From: Bedellia somnulentella
Taxonomy: Eukaryota > Arthropoda > Insecta > Lepidoptera > Bedelliidae
Length of the DNA stretch: 64,000 nt
Direction of reading: 5' to 3'
Assembly (NCBI GenBank): GCA_963576735.1
Contig: OY755183.1
Location: 15,333,213-15,397,212, forward strand
In this document: positions 18,401 through 27,566 of the stretch, one piece after another
Layout of the letters: every line of letters begins with the position of its first letter
Position numbering within the stretch: the first letter of the stretch is position 1
Translations under genes and position numbers: made by a program
The notes under the pieces: generated by a model
What the model saw: the letters and a program-made list of their open reading frames with translations, nothing else
Told to the model about the DNA's origin: nothing
The model's database searches: none

Positions 18401-21400
18401 AGAATATCATTCTCAAATAGTATCGCAAGTATCAGACACTTTTCTTGGGCCAAAACTTTTGTCAGACGCTTTAAAGCTCCACCAAAAATAAATGAACTTT
18501 ACTTATTTTCTAATGTCTGATTTTTTATATGTTATCAAGATAACTATTACAAAATTATATTTAGTCAGTCAGACAAATTGGAATGACCAAAAATCCACAA
18601 AACACAAAAATTATTCGGCCGTGAGTACGAACGCGAGAGCACTATGCGCATGTTTATCAGAGCGAAGAATTTAAATATTCCAAAAAGTACTTACTGCTTT
18701 CGATAAAATATTTGCCGTTTAGTGTCGGTTTAGAATATTACTACCCCATTTCTACCCGTGGGTGATCGTAAAAGGCGACTAAGGGTATAGGGGCATTTTT
18801 AAGTGATTTTTGGGCGATGTGGTTGGAGACCCGTCACCAATAATATTTATTATTACCATCTTTTCCCCAATCAATTTCCGAAAGTGGCTGAGAATTTTCT
18901 CATTCTTAAGCTCTGGCTACCCCATTAAGGGATTTATAGCCGTGAGTATATGTATGTATGTATGTTAAGCGCCTGACGTACGGGTGACGGCAATTGTTTG
19001 CGATGGTATTTTTGCGTAATATTTGTTCAGGCGTTAAGTCTGAATAAGTACTCTTATGTTTTCTTTCAGATCTTCCATAAACCTTGTTCTGAAACTTGTT
19101 TTTTCTTTATGTGGGCGTTAAAATCTACCTCCGTACCAAATTTCAGCTCTGTAGGTCTATGGGAAGTACTAGTTCTATTTTGATGATCAGTGAGTCAGTC
19201 AGTGTCGAAAATGCGAAACTTTGCATTAGCTTAACTTGGGAATTCATAAATCTAATTTTGGATTTCAAGTGTGTGATTACGAATTTCTAGGTGACAAAAA
19301 TTTCAGCGATTTAATCCTATCCAGAGGTTCTCGAATGGGGGCCTGAAAATGCGGCGAAACGGTTCCAGTAAAAGATGGTACGGCAGTGTTTGCTTCGCGC
19401 TCGACTTGGCGGGGGCACTACCGTGCCCCCAGATCTATATTATACATTGCGCGCACATACACAGAATGTGAGTTAAAGAAGGAGAACCGGGTTACTATGG
19501 ACGTCTCACTCGCTCTGAAACGCATGCATAATGCTCTCGTGTCCGTACTCACGGCCGAATAATTTTTGTGTTTAGTGGATTTTTGGTCGTTCCAATTTGT
19601 CTGACTGACTAAACATAATTTTGTAATAGTTATCTTGATAACATATAAAAAATCAGACATTAGAAAATAAGTAAAGTTCGTTTATTTTTGGTGGAGCTTT
19701 AAAGCGTCTGACAAAAATTTTGGCCCAAGAGAAGTGTCTGATACTTGCGATACTATTTGAGAATGATATTCTTTAAAATATATCTAAAAATCAGCCATCT
19801 AAATTTAAGTAAAGTTACTCTTATTTTTAGTCACCTTTCGCACCTGGTACCTGCCCAGGTGTCACTGTGCAAACTTCACGAACACGCAGGTATACAGAGT
19901 ACATGAGACACTACTGAGAACTTAAAGTTTCATCTTTTAGATAATAAGTTATGTCTTATCGCTCTGGGATCTTGGACTACACTGGCGGAGATGGAGAGGA
20001 TGCGGGCTCATTCGTCTATTTGAAATAAATGTTTAAAATATGCCATTAGCAAAGACTAAAAAGCATAAAATAAATAAATAGTTTAAAAAACACTAAAAAA
20101 CACGCTTTTATAAGTGCACTTAAAAGTCAAAAATAAATTACGGGTCGTTCAAGTTGTCTCTATTTCTGGGCTGAAGTGTAAACTATGTGCTTTTAATTAT
20201 AATATTTGATTGTAAAAGCGTGGGGCGTTGGAAAGGGCGCTTTTTTGTTTACCTTGCTAAGAAATCAAGTTAAGCGATGTTTCGGGAAGCAGGTTACAGA
20301 GATCGGCACTCTAACTAGAGTTGCAGCACCACTAGTTGGAGGCTCTATATTAAACAGTCTGTTCAAAGTACTAGTCAACAGTGGCAAAATGTAGAGTTCT
20401 TGTTCGTGTATTTGTTTACAAGAAAGTTTTTCCTGCTCCAGCGCCCCACGCTTTTACAATCAAATATTATAATTAAAAGCACATAGTTTACACTTCAGCC
20501 CAGAAATAGAGACAACTTGAACGACCCGTAATTTATTTTTGACTTTTAAGTGCACTTATAAAAGCGTGTTTTTTATTGTTTTTTAAACTATTTTTCTTCT
20601 CACTATGGGCCTTATTTAGGTATATATAAGTATATGGGACGTCCCTTTAAGGGGCTCGAGTCTAAAGCTTAATAGAGTGATTTGGCCACAATCCACCACG
20701 CACTTGGCCAGAATTTAATGACCACTACTTAAAAAAACCGACATCATCAGTTTTCAAGCTTTGTCTACATTCATAAATATTTTCACACATGCACTTTTAT
20801 TCTTCATACATCGGACGTCAGCCTTTTTGAGCATATTCCCTACTTACTTCGATTATCCTACTTGATCTAAATATGTACTCTACGTTTGTCCTCTACTAAT
20901 ATTACCATTCACATTGGCTCCAATCTCTTCTAACAATTTACTCCCATCTCCTCTACGTGCATAAACCCTCTTAACATTACCTTTTATAACTTTTTTCCAC
21001 ATCGTCATTCATACCGCACATTTCACGAATCACACTATTTCTTACTCTCTTCTTCGTTCTCAACTTATTTTTTTTTGTACGAGTACGTATATTTTTCTTT
21101 TATGTTTATCGTTTTCAATCAGAGCGCAATGGTATCAGTATCGATGTTCGCGTGCGGCTGGGAGCGCGGCGCGCGGGGGCTAGCTCGACTGGTGTTGCTC
21201 GCCGGCGAGCGCTGGCGTCGTGTCACCGCGCCGCGAGCGCTGCGGTGGCTACCACTCTCGCTGCAGACTTATCTTAAGGTATATATACATGTACTCACGG
21301 CCATATATCAGAGTGTATATAGAGAGTACATTCATTACCTTTGCATGGGAACGCAAAAATGATGCTATTGGTTTGTTTTGCGATCTTACGAAGGCATTTG

Positions 21401-24115
21401 ATTGTGCCGATCATGAAATACTTTTTATTAAATATAATATTATGGCATACAAAGTGACGCACTTAAATTAATAAAGTCTTACTTTTCGGATCGGATACAG
21501 AAAATGCAAATCACATGGAACTCATGTTATAATGGGTGTTCCGCAGGGTTCTATTTTGGGCCCTTTTTTATTTTTGGTTTAATGATTTGCCGTTCATGGA
21601 CGTGAAAATGCCCGAGATAGTGTTATTTGCTGATGATACTTCTTTAGTATTTGACGTTAAAAGAAATAATCAGAATATTGACGAGGTGAATAACACATAA
21701 GCCGTGTAGTGTCGGCTTAGATTAGCACAACCCCGTTTCTACCGATGGGTCTACGTAAGAGGCGACTAACGGTATTGGGGCTTTTAAGGGATTTTTGGGC
21801 GATGCGGTTGGAGACCCACCTTTATTTCACGATCTTTTCCCCACGCAACTACCAAAAGTGGCTGACGAATTTCTAATTCCTTAGCTTTGGGTAGCCCCTT
21901 CTATGGGTTTATAGCCGTGAGTATATGTATGTATGTGAATAAGACGGTTTCACAGATTCAAACATGGTTTGTTTCTAATAATCTTGTACTGAATGGCAAA
22001 AAAACCAAATGCATTAAATTTGTATTACCTAATGTTAGGTGCGTTGATAACGAAATAATTTTATATAATGAAAAGTTAGTATTTTCGGATGACACAGTTT
22101 TCTTAGGGATAACTCTGGACTCCAAGCTCCAATGAGGACCCCACATTAGCTCACTAGCTGGCAGGCTAAGTAGTGCTGCATATGCCGTAAGGAAAATGAG
22201 ACATTTGACAGATGTACAGAAAGTTCGATTAGTTTATTACAGCTATTTTCATAGTGTAATGTCTTACGGTATTTTACTCTGGGGCAGAGGAGCTGATGTT
22301 GGTTCCATATTTATTCTCCAAAAGAGAGCAATAAGAGCTATATATAATTTGAGATCAAGAGATTCCCTGAGGGAATTGTTTAAAACCATAAATATAATGT
22401 CGCTGCCATGTCAATATATTTATGAACATATTATGTATGTAAGAACAAATGAGGCCTCATTTGTGAAAAATTGTGACAGACATATTCGAAATCTGAGAGA
22501 CAACAATAAAATTTCAGTACCAAAATACAGATTGTCAAAAGTAGTGTGTAGTGTCGGCCTAGAATAGCACTACCACATTTCTTCCGGTGGGTGTACGTAA
22601 GAGGCGACTAACGGACTTGGGGCTTTTTAATGGATTTTTGGGCGATGCAGTTGGAGACCTATCACCAACAACCTTTATCTTACCATCTTTTCCCCACTCA
22701 ACTTCCAAAAGTGGCTGAGGAATTTATAATTTGTCAGCTCTGGCTGATTTATAGCCGTGAGTATATTATATATATATTGTATATTTCATCATTTACATAC
22801 ATAATGTATGTAAATGATGAAATGGCTTTGTGTCAACAAAGACTAACCGGGCTAACACCAAAATTGTAATGGACGTAAAAAAAATGTGTGTTGACGAGTT
22901 TCTGGCGGGTTCTTCTCTCAACAAAACACCTTCCGAATCCGAAGTAAACTTAGTATTAAGTTGAAATTTGACGTTCGAAAAACAAAGATTTATCTTTTCA
23001 CTTTGAAATAAATGATTATTTTTTATTTTTATTTTGCTGGTGATAGACATAGACAGAAAGTCCAACGTTAATTTCCGTTATCTAACCGCTTACACTTGCA
23101 CAGATTTTTGGAGCCTATTCGTATGCGTAAGGAAATAGTGTGAACTATTCTTACGAAACATCACTAACTATGTTTTAGTACTAGTTCTTGTTGGTGATGC
23201 TCAAGCACTAGAATTTTTTTTTCATTTCTATCAAGGTACTTTTAAAATCTTCTAGATCACTTTCCAGTTACTGTTTGTTTCTTTCTTACATTTTTATTTT
23301 TTTTCAAGCAGACTAACAGGTTAAAACCTCAATAACACAATAAGAATATTCAAGCACAATACAGCTGGTCAGTATATAAGTTTTATTATGTTGTCAGAAC
23401 TTACAACAATAACAATAATCTTAAAATAATAAGTTGTTTTCATTCTAGAATCACTAGCTCTGGCAACACTGTTTAAAAAATATAAAACTATCTGTGGTCT
23501 CTCTACTCGATTGTGCACTCAACCGTGGTAAACGATGTGTTAAAAGTTTCAAACCTGCTCGAAACTTCTCAACGTCACTAGACACTTGGAGACAACGTGT
23601 TGGCACACGTCTGATGTGGCACTAATGATTGTGTCACAGTAAATTTGCGACACTTGTGTTTACTTAGAGTCACTTGATGTATATACTGAGTGTGCCATGT
23701 GTAATTTCGTAGACTAAATATACCTTTTTTTTAATTGGTATGGTTGGAATTATTTTGAAAGTCAATAGACCGTGTAGTGCCTGCTTGGAATATCACTACC
23801 CCTTTTTAAGGCTAAGAGCTTTTAAAGGTGGTTTTTGGGAGATGCGGTTGGAGACCCATCACCGACTATACTTTATTCCTACCATCTTACCCCATCAACT
23901 ACGAAATGTGGCTGAGGAGTTTCTAGCTCTGAAGCTCTGGCTGTGAGTATATATATGTATGTATTTTGAAAGTCTGGCTACCTCAATTTCAGAATACAGC
24001 TACAACTATAGTATTGTTGTATTATCCACGCTTTTTATTAAATAAACTTTATTTGTTTCAGATTCTAAAGTCTTCATACACATTCTACGCTGTTCTCCGT
24101 CAAACAAAGGACTGA
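15498..24115 (+). CDS. Insect odorant receptor (7tm_6), four 3' coding exons
   Basis: Odorant receptor subunit, a seven-helix membrane channel protein of olfactory neurons. Exons: 15498-15597, 16278-16382, 21123-21278 and 24062-24115 (stop TGA 24113-24115). All have AG acceptors and GT donors, and all introns are phase 0. Encoded pieces include LVQFAIGGWILCMAAYQML, then LFISCILTELLLYCYFGSQV (the conserved last helices with YC-x-FG), then a Trp/Arg-rich loop ending LPLSLQTYLK, and last ILKSSYTFYAVLRQTKD. The LS-x-x-T-x-x-K then KSSYTFYAVLRQ ending is diagnostic for the family. About 137 C-terminal residues are visible of a usual 390-430; the 5' exons are not found and may lie left of the window. 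Exon 3 is much more GC-rich than its neighbours. Introns are swollen by transposons, but no exon is visibly broken. Confidence 0.85.
15654..15901 (+). repeat. Family A repeat (subfamily A2) in receptor intron
   Basis: Carries GGGTGATCGTAAGAGGCG and CCCCGTTAAGGGATTTG; tail TATGTATG. Intron between the first two visible receptor exons. The preceding GTTAAAAT and following GTTAAAAT may be remains of a target duplication. Confidence 0.8.
16646..17045 (+). repeat. Tandem repeat, 2.5 units of 153-171 bp
   Basis: The block starting AATACAATAATATGGTACT recurs at 16646, 16799 and 16970. The second unit is 18 bp longer because AATGAACTTTGACCACAA is itself duplicated. The third unit is cut off near 17045. 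No coding potential is seen. Confidence 0.85.
17051..17420 (+). repeat. Lepidopteran dispersed repeat with CCCACTGCTGGGCACGGG
   Basis: AACGTCCCACTGCTGGGCAC and the downstream GAGGAAGGTATTAGCC block are common in Lepidoptera genomes, where they sit in LINE-related repeats. The end (AGTCCAACTGAGCTACAGGCG) resembles a tRNA 5' half read backwards, so it may be a composite SINE. Confidence 0.6.
18714..18964 (+). repeat. Family A repeat (A2) nested in the long-TIR element
   Basis: Starts GCCGTTTAGTGTCGG and ends (TATG)3. It lies just inside the left arm, so it inserted after the element formed or is part of its cargo. Confidence 0.8.
19411..19430 (+). other. Perfect short hairpin
   Basis: GGGGGCAC - TACC - GTGCCCCC, an 8 bp GC stem with a 4-nt loop, in the middle of the long-TIR element. 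Similar hairpins occur at Helitron 3' ends, but no CTRR follows. Confidence 0.5.
20076..20593. mobile_element. Palindromic MITE-like element (518 bp)
   Basis: Arms 20076-20231 and 20438-20593 (156 bp each) are near-perfect inverted repeats containing AAACACGCTTTTATAAGTGC. The 206 bp centre belongs to an open frame of 62 codons starting in the left arm (GGSILNSLFKVLVNSGKM at its end), not recognised and probably fortuitous. No clear target duplication beyond AT-rich flanks. Confidence 0.75.
21335..22543 (+). mobile_element. Jockey/CR1-like LINE remnant in receptor intron
   Basis: Broken RT frames: AIGLFCDLTKAFDCADHEIL, then MGVPQGSILGPF and EIVLFADDTSLVFDV near 21500-21660. After a nested family A repeat come QTWFVSNNLVLNGKKTKC, FLGITLDSKLQ and the C-terminal VRLVYYSYFHSVMSYGILLW block. 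It has several stops and frame changes and no endonuclease. It lies in the last receptor intron, same strand. Confidence 0.8.
21701..21935 (+). repeat. Family A repeat (A1) inside the LINE remnant
   Basis: Interrupts the RT frame. GTGAATAA occurs at both sides (left copy 7 bp away from the repeat start), as a worn target duplication. Confidence 0.85.
22544..22775 (+). repeat. Family A repeat (A1)
   Basis: Ends the readable LINE frame. Lacks the CCCCTTCTAGGG block; the tail is TATATATA-like in place of TATG. Confidence 0.8.
22783..22823. other. Perfect 41 bp palindrome
   Basis: Two 20 bp arms (ATTTCATCATTTACATACAT and its complement) around a single A, right after the tail of a family A copy. 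The following 22824-23769 is AT-rich intron without recognisable features. Confidence 0.8.
23770..23964 (+). repeat. Family A repeat with internal deletion
   Basis: The GGGTGTACGTAAGAGG block is missing. ATTTTGAAAGTC occurs on both sides as a 12 bp target duplication, with 7 extra bases between the left copy and the repeat start. Confidence 0.8.
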
Positions 24116-24493
24116 GTATTCTAACAGAAATGTAATTAATTACCTGTTCTGGCAACAAGGAGCATTAAGTAACGATGTGTAGTGGAATTGTATTAAGCAT
24201 AGTTTCCCAGATGTTAATTACCGCTTCATAGAAAAACGATTTAATGAAATAGGTGAATGGTTTTTTAATTACCTTTTCTTATATCCCTTCTTTGAGCACG
24301 TTTGGAAGGTGGTTTGAAAGCAATGGTGAAATAAAATAATGTTGGTTTTGAGTTGCCATATTTATTATCCATCTTTTACTTTTTGGTGGTAGATAAGACC
24401 TGGAATGAAATGTAGTTGAAGTCGTCGTGAATATGAAAAGAACATTTCCTTTGGGGTTCTGATATTTTTTGAGGAGATCACTCTTTCAGATTT

Positions 24494-24742
24494 GCCGTGT
24501 AGTGCCGGTTTAGAATGTCGCTACCCCTTTCTACCCACGGGTGTCGTAAGAGGCCACTATGGGTTTTGGGGCTTTTATTGAATCTTTGGACGATGCGGTT
24601 GGAGACCCATCACGAAAAACCTTTATTTTTACCATCTTTTCCCCACACAACTTCCAAAAGTGGCTGAGGAATTTATAATTCCTTAGCTCTGGTTACCCAT
24701 TCTAGAGAAATATAGCCGTGAGTATATGTATGTGTGTATGTA
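24494..24742 (+). repeat. Family A repeat (A3)
   Basis: Has CCACGGGTGTCGTAAGAGG and a TATGTGTG tail. It lies 380 bp after the receptor stop codon. A possible poly(A) signal AATAAA precedes it near 24330. Confidence 0.8.
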
Positions 24743-24915
24743 TCACACAGCAACCTTTCAACTCTGTCATATAACCATACAGAATTCAATTTCTTGTCAA
24801 TACAAATTAAATCCGCTCATACTCGAAGTGTCAGTAAAGTTGCATTGAACAGCTTGTTTGGCCAACTTACAGCTCCATCATCATCATTTGACCTTGCTTA
24901 CCAAATCGGCAAATA

Positions 24916-25358
24916 TAGTTGCAACTTAGAATAGCACAATCCAAACTTGTGTTTTTGTAAGAGATGAATAAGCGTGTAGTGTCGGCTTAGAATAGCACTA
25001 CCCCATTTCTTCCGGTGGGTGTACGTAAGAGGCGACTAACGGTATTGGGGCTTCTAAGGGATTTTGGGCGATGTGGTTGGAGACCCATCACCAATAACCC
25101 TTATTTTACCATCTTTTTCCCACTGAGCTTTCCAAACGTGGTTGAGGAATTTCTAATTCCTTAGCTCTGGCTACCCCTTTTAGGGATTTATAGCCGTGAG
25201 TATATGTATGTATGAATAAACGTATTGGGGCTTTCTAAGTCATTTCCGATGCGATTAGATACCCATAACCAACTTTCAAAAGTAGCTAAGGAATTTCTTA
25301 TTCTGCAGCTCTGAACTACCCGTTCTTGGAACTTATGGTTATAAGTGAATGTATGTAC
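24916..25358 (+). repeat. Older family A copy split by a younger one
   Basis: The 5' part (24916-24971, CAACTTAGAATAGCACAATCC) and the 3' part (25220-25358, ACGTATTGGGGCTTTCTAAG onward) are two pieces of one diverged copy, separated by the copy at 24972-25211. Confidence 0.7.
24972..25211 (+). repeat. Family A repeat (A1) inserted in an older copy
   Basis: Flanked by ATGAATAA at 24964-24971 and 25212-25219. SINE-in-SINE nesting gives a relative age. Confidence 0.85.
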
Positions 25359-25361
25359 ATA

Positions 25362-25605
25362 CATCCATACACATACTCACGGCTATAAATCCCTAGAAGG
25401 GGTAGCCAGAGCTAAGGAATTACAAATTCCTCAGCCACTTTTGGAAGTTGATTGGGGAAAAGATGGTAGAATAAAGGTTGTTGGTGATGAGTCTCCAACC
25501 GCATCGCCCAAAAATCCCTTAAAAGCCCCAATACCGTTAGTCGCCTCTTACGCACACCCACCGGAAGAAATGGGGTAGTGCTATTCTATGCCGACACTAC
25601 ACAGC
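25362..25605 (-). repeat. Family A repeat (A1)
   Basis: Near-consensus, opposite orientation to its neighbours and tail-to-tail with the older split copy. Confidence 0.85.
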
Positions 25606-25796
25606 AACTCTATAATGTATGTATATGTAAATAATCTTGAATAACAATCAAATAAGTCCAAACTCGATGGGGTTATTTTCATATTATTTATGAGTTCCTA
25701 CAATCACCTTCAAGCGCTATCATCTATCTATCTATCATGAGATAACGTAATTTATACAAAGTCCAAAAATTTCGAAATTTTGAAATTTTGAAATCA

Positions 25797-26162
25797 ACTG
25801 TGATAGCCCAGTGGGTAGAACACTCGGTTATCGTGCAAACGACTAGTGTTCAAATCCTGGGTCGGGCCTACATCAATTTGTCTTTTCTAAAGACATATGT
25901 GTGGTTTATTTATCATGGTTGTTAACGGTGAGGGAAAACATCGTGAGTAAACCCACATTGCTGAATTGTACTTAGTCATGTGACAGTGTTTTCGTACAAA
26001 ACGGCGATAGGCCTGCCACCTATCACGTGAGTACACTGTCCATGCAAAACGTGGGTACTCTGAACAACAGGTGACAAAGTCACATGATGTTCAGAAGTAT
26101 TAGTACCTCTGCCAACCCCTTCGGGGATATTCGGCGTGAACGTTTATGTTATGTTATGTTAT
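25797..26162 (+). repeat. tRNA-derived SINE (family B), full length
   Basis: Has a Pol III promoter pattern: A box TAGCCCAGTGGG (25804-25815) and B box GTTCAAATCC (25848-25857). A long body follows with TCATGTGACAGTGTTTTCG and CACGTGAGTACACTGTCC, then TGCCAACCCCTTCGGGGAT and a (TTATG)n-type tail. The head resembles a tRNA 5' half, as in other insect SINEs. Confidence 0.85.
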
Positions 26163-26491
26163 TTTTATATAGTCATTATAGTCTTACATTTTTTGTGTCC
26201 AAAATTATCGTATAACGAATTGTTTGCTTGTTCTTACCTATAATTACATTATTAAATATATTTTAGATCTAACACACGTAGAAGTAATACATACCGATAA
26301 TAAATACGAGTAAGAGTGTTCTGAAGTTCAATAGATGTGAAACCACGGTGAGAGGAGGCTTTAGTAAAATATTACCAGTTGCTGTAACACGAAATTCCCC
26401 AAAAATTTATTCTCACGCAATAGGGAAAAACGAAGGTTTTATTCTTTGCTGGAGTCAAAATTCATTGATTGTGATATTGTGTCAGTGCAGA

Positions 26492-26521
26492 ATGGATACC
26501 GAATTCAAGCTGTGGCCTAAG
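26492..26521 (+). promoter_or_regulatory. Candidate promoter and first coding exon
   Basis: ATG GAT ... AAG (MDTEFKLWPK) ends at a consensus donor AAG/GTAAGT (26522-26527). Nine bases upstream is TCAGT, the arthropod initiator. No TATA box is seen. The N-terminus could suit a chemoreceptor, and this lies just after a receptor gene, but no second exon was found before the gypsy element. The interval 26163-26491 shows nothing else. Confidence 0.25.
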
Positions 26522-26643
26522 GTAAGTAAAGATTACTCTTAATAATTACTGATCTCGGTCTTGATCAGTAATTATTTAGTGATATATAAGTGCCCTTTTA
26601 ACTAATTCCTCACAGCAAATATATGTGCCTACTGAGGTGGTTT

Positions 26644-26878
26644 GCTGTGTAGTGCTGGCTTAGAATATCGCTACCCCTTTCTACCCACGGGTGTCGTAAA
26701 AGGCGACTAAGGGTATTGGGGCTTTTTATTGGATTTTTGGGCGATTCTGTTGGAGTCCCATCACCAAAAACCTTTATTTTTACCATCTTTTTCCCACTCA
26801 ACTTCCAAAAGTGGCTGAGGACTTTATGATTCCTTAGCTCTGGCTACCCTTTCTAGGGAAATATAGTCGTGAGTATGT
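26644..26878 (+). repeat. Family A repeat (A3)
   Basis: CTACCCACGGGTGTCGTAAA and TTTTTATTGGATTTTTGG; the tail is lost, joined directly to a family B fragment. Confidence 0.8.
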
Positions 26879-26990
26879 CACCTGTTGTTCAGAGTACCCA
26901 CGATTTGCTTGGACAATGTTCTCACGTGATACAGAGCAGGCCTATCGGCATTTTGAACAAATAAACTGTCACATGATTGTGAGTTTCGAC
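26879..26990 (-). repeat. Family B SINE fragment
   Basis: Inverted middle section of the family (GTTCAGAGTACCCACG to AAACTGTCACATGA) without the tRNA head. Confidence 0.7.
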
Positions 26991-27058
26991 AGTCGATTTT
27001 CTGGGATGCTATCATCAGATCCTGGTCTCATGGTGCTTTCTCAGTAACAATAACATAA

Positions 27059-27550
27059 TGTTACGTACCGGGTTCTTAATTTGATAAATACCAGTCACAC
27101 TTTCGTGCAATAAGGTGTAATTATATTTATTGACCAATAACGCACTTTACACAACACAACAAACACTATCGATAATTAACTATCGATACTCGCACTAATT
27201 AACAACACTAATTTACTCCGTTATAGTAACACTGTCCACACCGTTAAGCTTATTTCCGTAATCCGTATATCACTGCACTGTCGTATTTAATTTCTTCGCT
27301 CTAGTATTTCGCTTGTTCTCGCTTTAGTTCTTCGCACTCGAATAACTCCGTAGCACGCGTCGCTCTTATATATGCCAAATCTCAAATACGCGAATATTAC
27401 AGAAAGTTCTAGTACCACATTCTCGAAAAGTCGATATTCGAAAAACATCTAGTAGTTCCTTTTTTTACTTATTAAAATACTAGTAACGCCATCTAGTATA
27501 ATCTAGTAGTGGCAAATCCTATCTCCTACTTGCGAACAGATGTCGTAACA
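27059..27550 (-). repeat. 3' LTR of the gypsy element (492 bp)
   Basis: Begins TGTTACG and ends CGTAACA, so both strands read TG...CA. A TATATAAG box on the element strand lies near 27366-27375. The flank is ATAA at left; the duplicate cannot be checked because the other LTR is missing. Confidence 0.8.
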
Positions 27551-27562
27551 TTACCCCCTCCT
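27551..27562 (-). other. Polypurine tract
   Basis: On the element strand AAGGAGGGGGTAA directly precedes the LTR start TGTTACG, the usual primer site for plus-strand DNA. Confidence 0.75.
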
Positions 27563-27566
27563 TACA

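Larger units (their letters stand above)
18195..19979. mobile_element. Long-TIR (foldback-type) transposon, ~1.8 kb
   Basis: Arms of about 460 bp (18202-18663 and 19511-19971) are inverted copies with few differences, beginning at GATCCCAGAGCGATAAGAC. It is flanked by CACT at 18191-18194 and 19980-19983, a 4 bp target duplication supported by the helicase frame, which reads through once the element is ignored. The unique middle holds a family A repeat. No transposase is seen. Confidence 0.75.
17441..20023 (+). mobile_element. Helitron-like element, deletion derivative
   Basis: An ATG at 17635 opens a very basic stretch (KHKETTTQRKRRLQKEKEKR) like the start of Helitron/Helentron polyproteins. 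About 100 bp later the sequence changes frame into the end of a PIF1-type helicase. The whole Rep domain and most helicase motifs are therefore deleted. The 3' end of the coding part lies beyond the nested element at 20023. Outer ends are not defined. Confidence 0.6.
17767..20023 (+). pseudogene. PIF1-type helicase C-terminus, split by a nested element
   Basis: Only the last motifs of a superfamily 1B helicase remain: GAKIMLRSNINVEKGLVNGS before and around the first ATG, then WASTVHKMQGSTVDHAVVYL (motif V-like) and QAYVALSRVKSLSGLQI (motif VI, with its arginine). The apparent stop at 18199-18201 belongs to a nested transposon. The true end continues at 19984 (AEMERMRAHSSI, stop TGA 20021-20023) when the nested element and one 4 bp duplicate are ignored. 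No Walker A or B remains, so it is not an active helicase. It could come from a Helitron or from another PIF1-carrying element. Confidence 0.75.

Noticed and set aside
19411..19430. Helitron 3' terminus
   Set aside because: A hairpin is present but no CTRR end or T-flank follows, and it lies inside the long-TIR element.
20206..20394. 62-codon protein in the palindromic element
   Set aside because: It begins in a terminal arm, has no family match by eye and no splice or promoter context.
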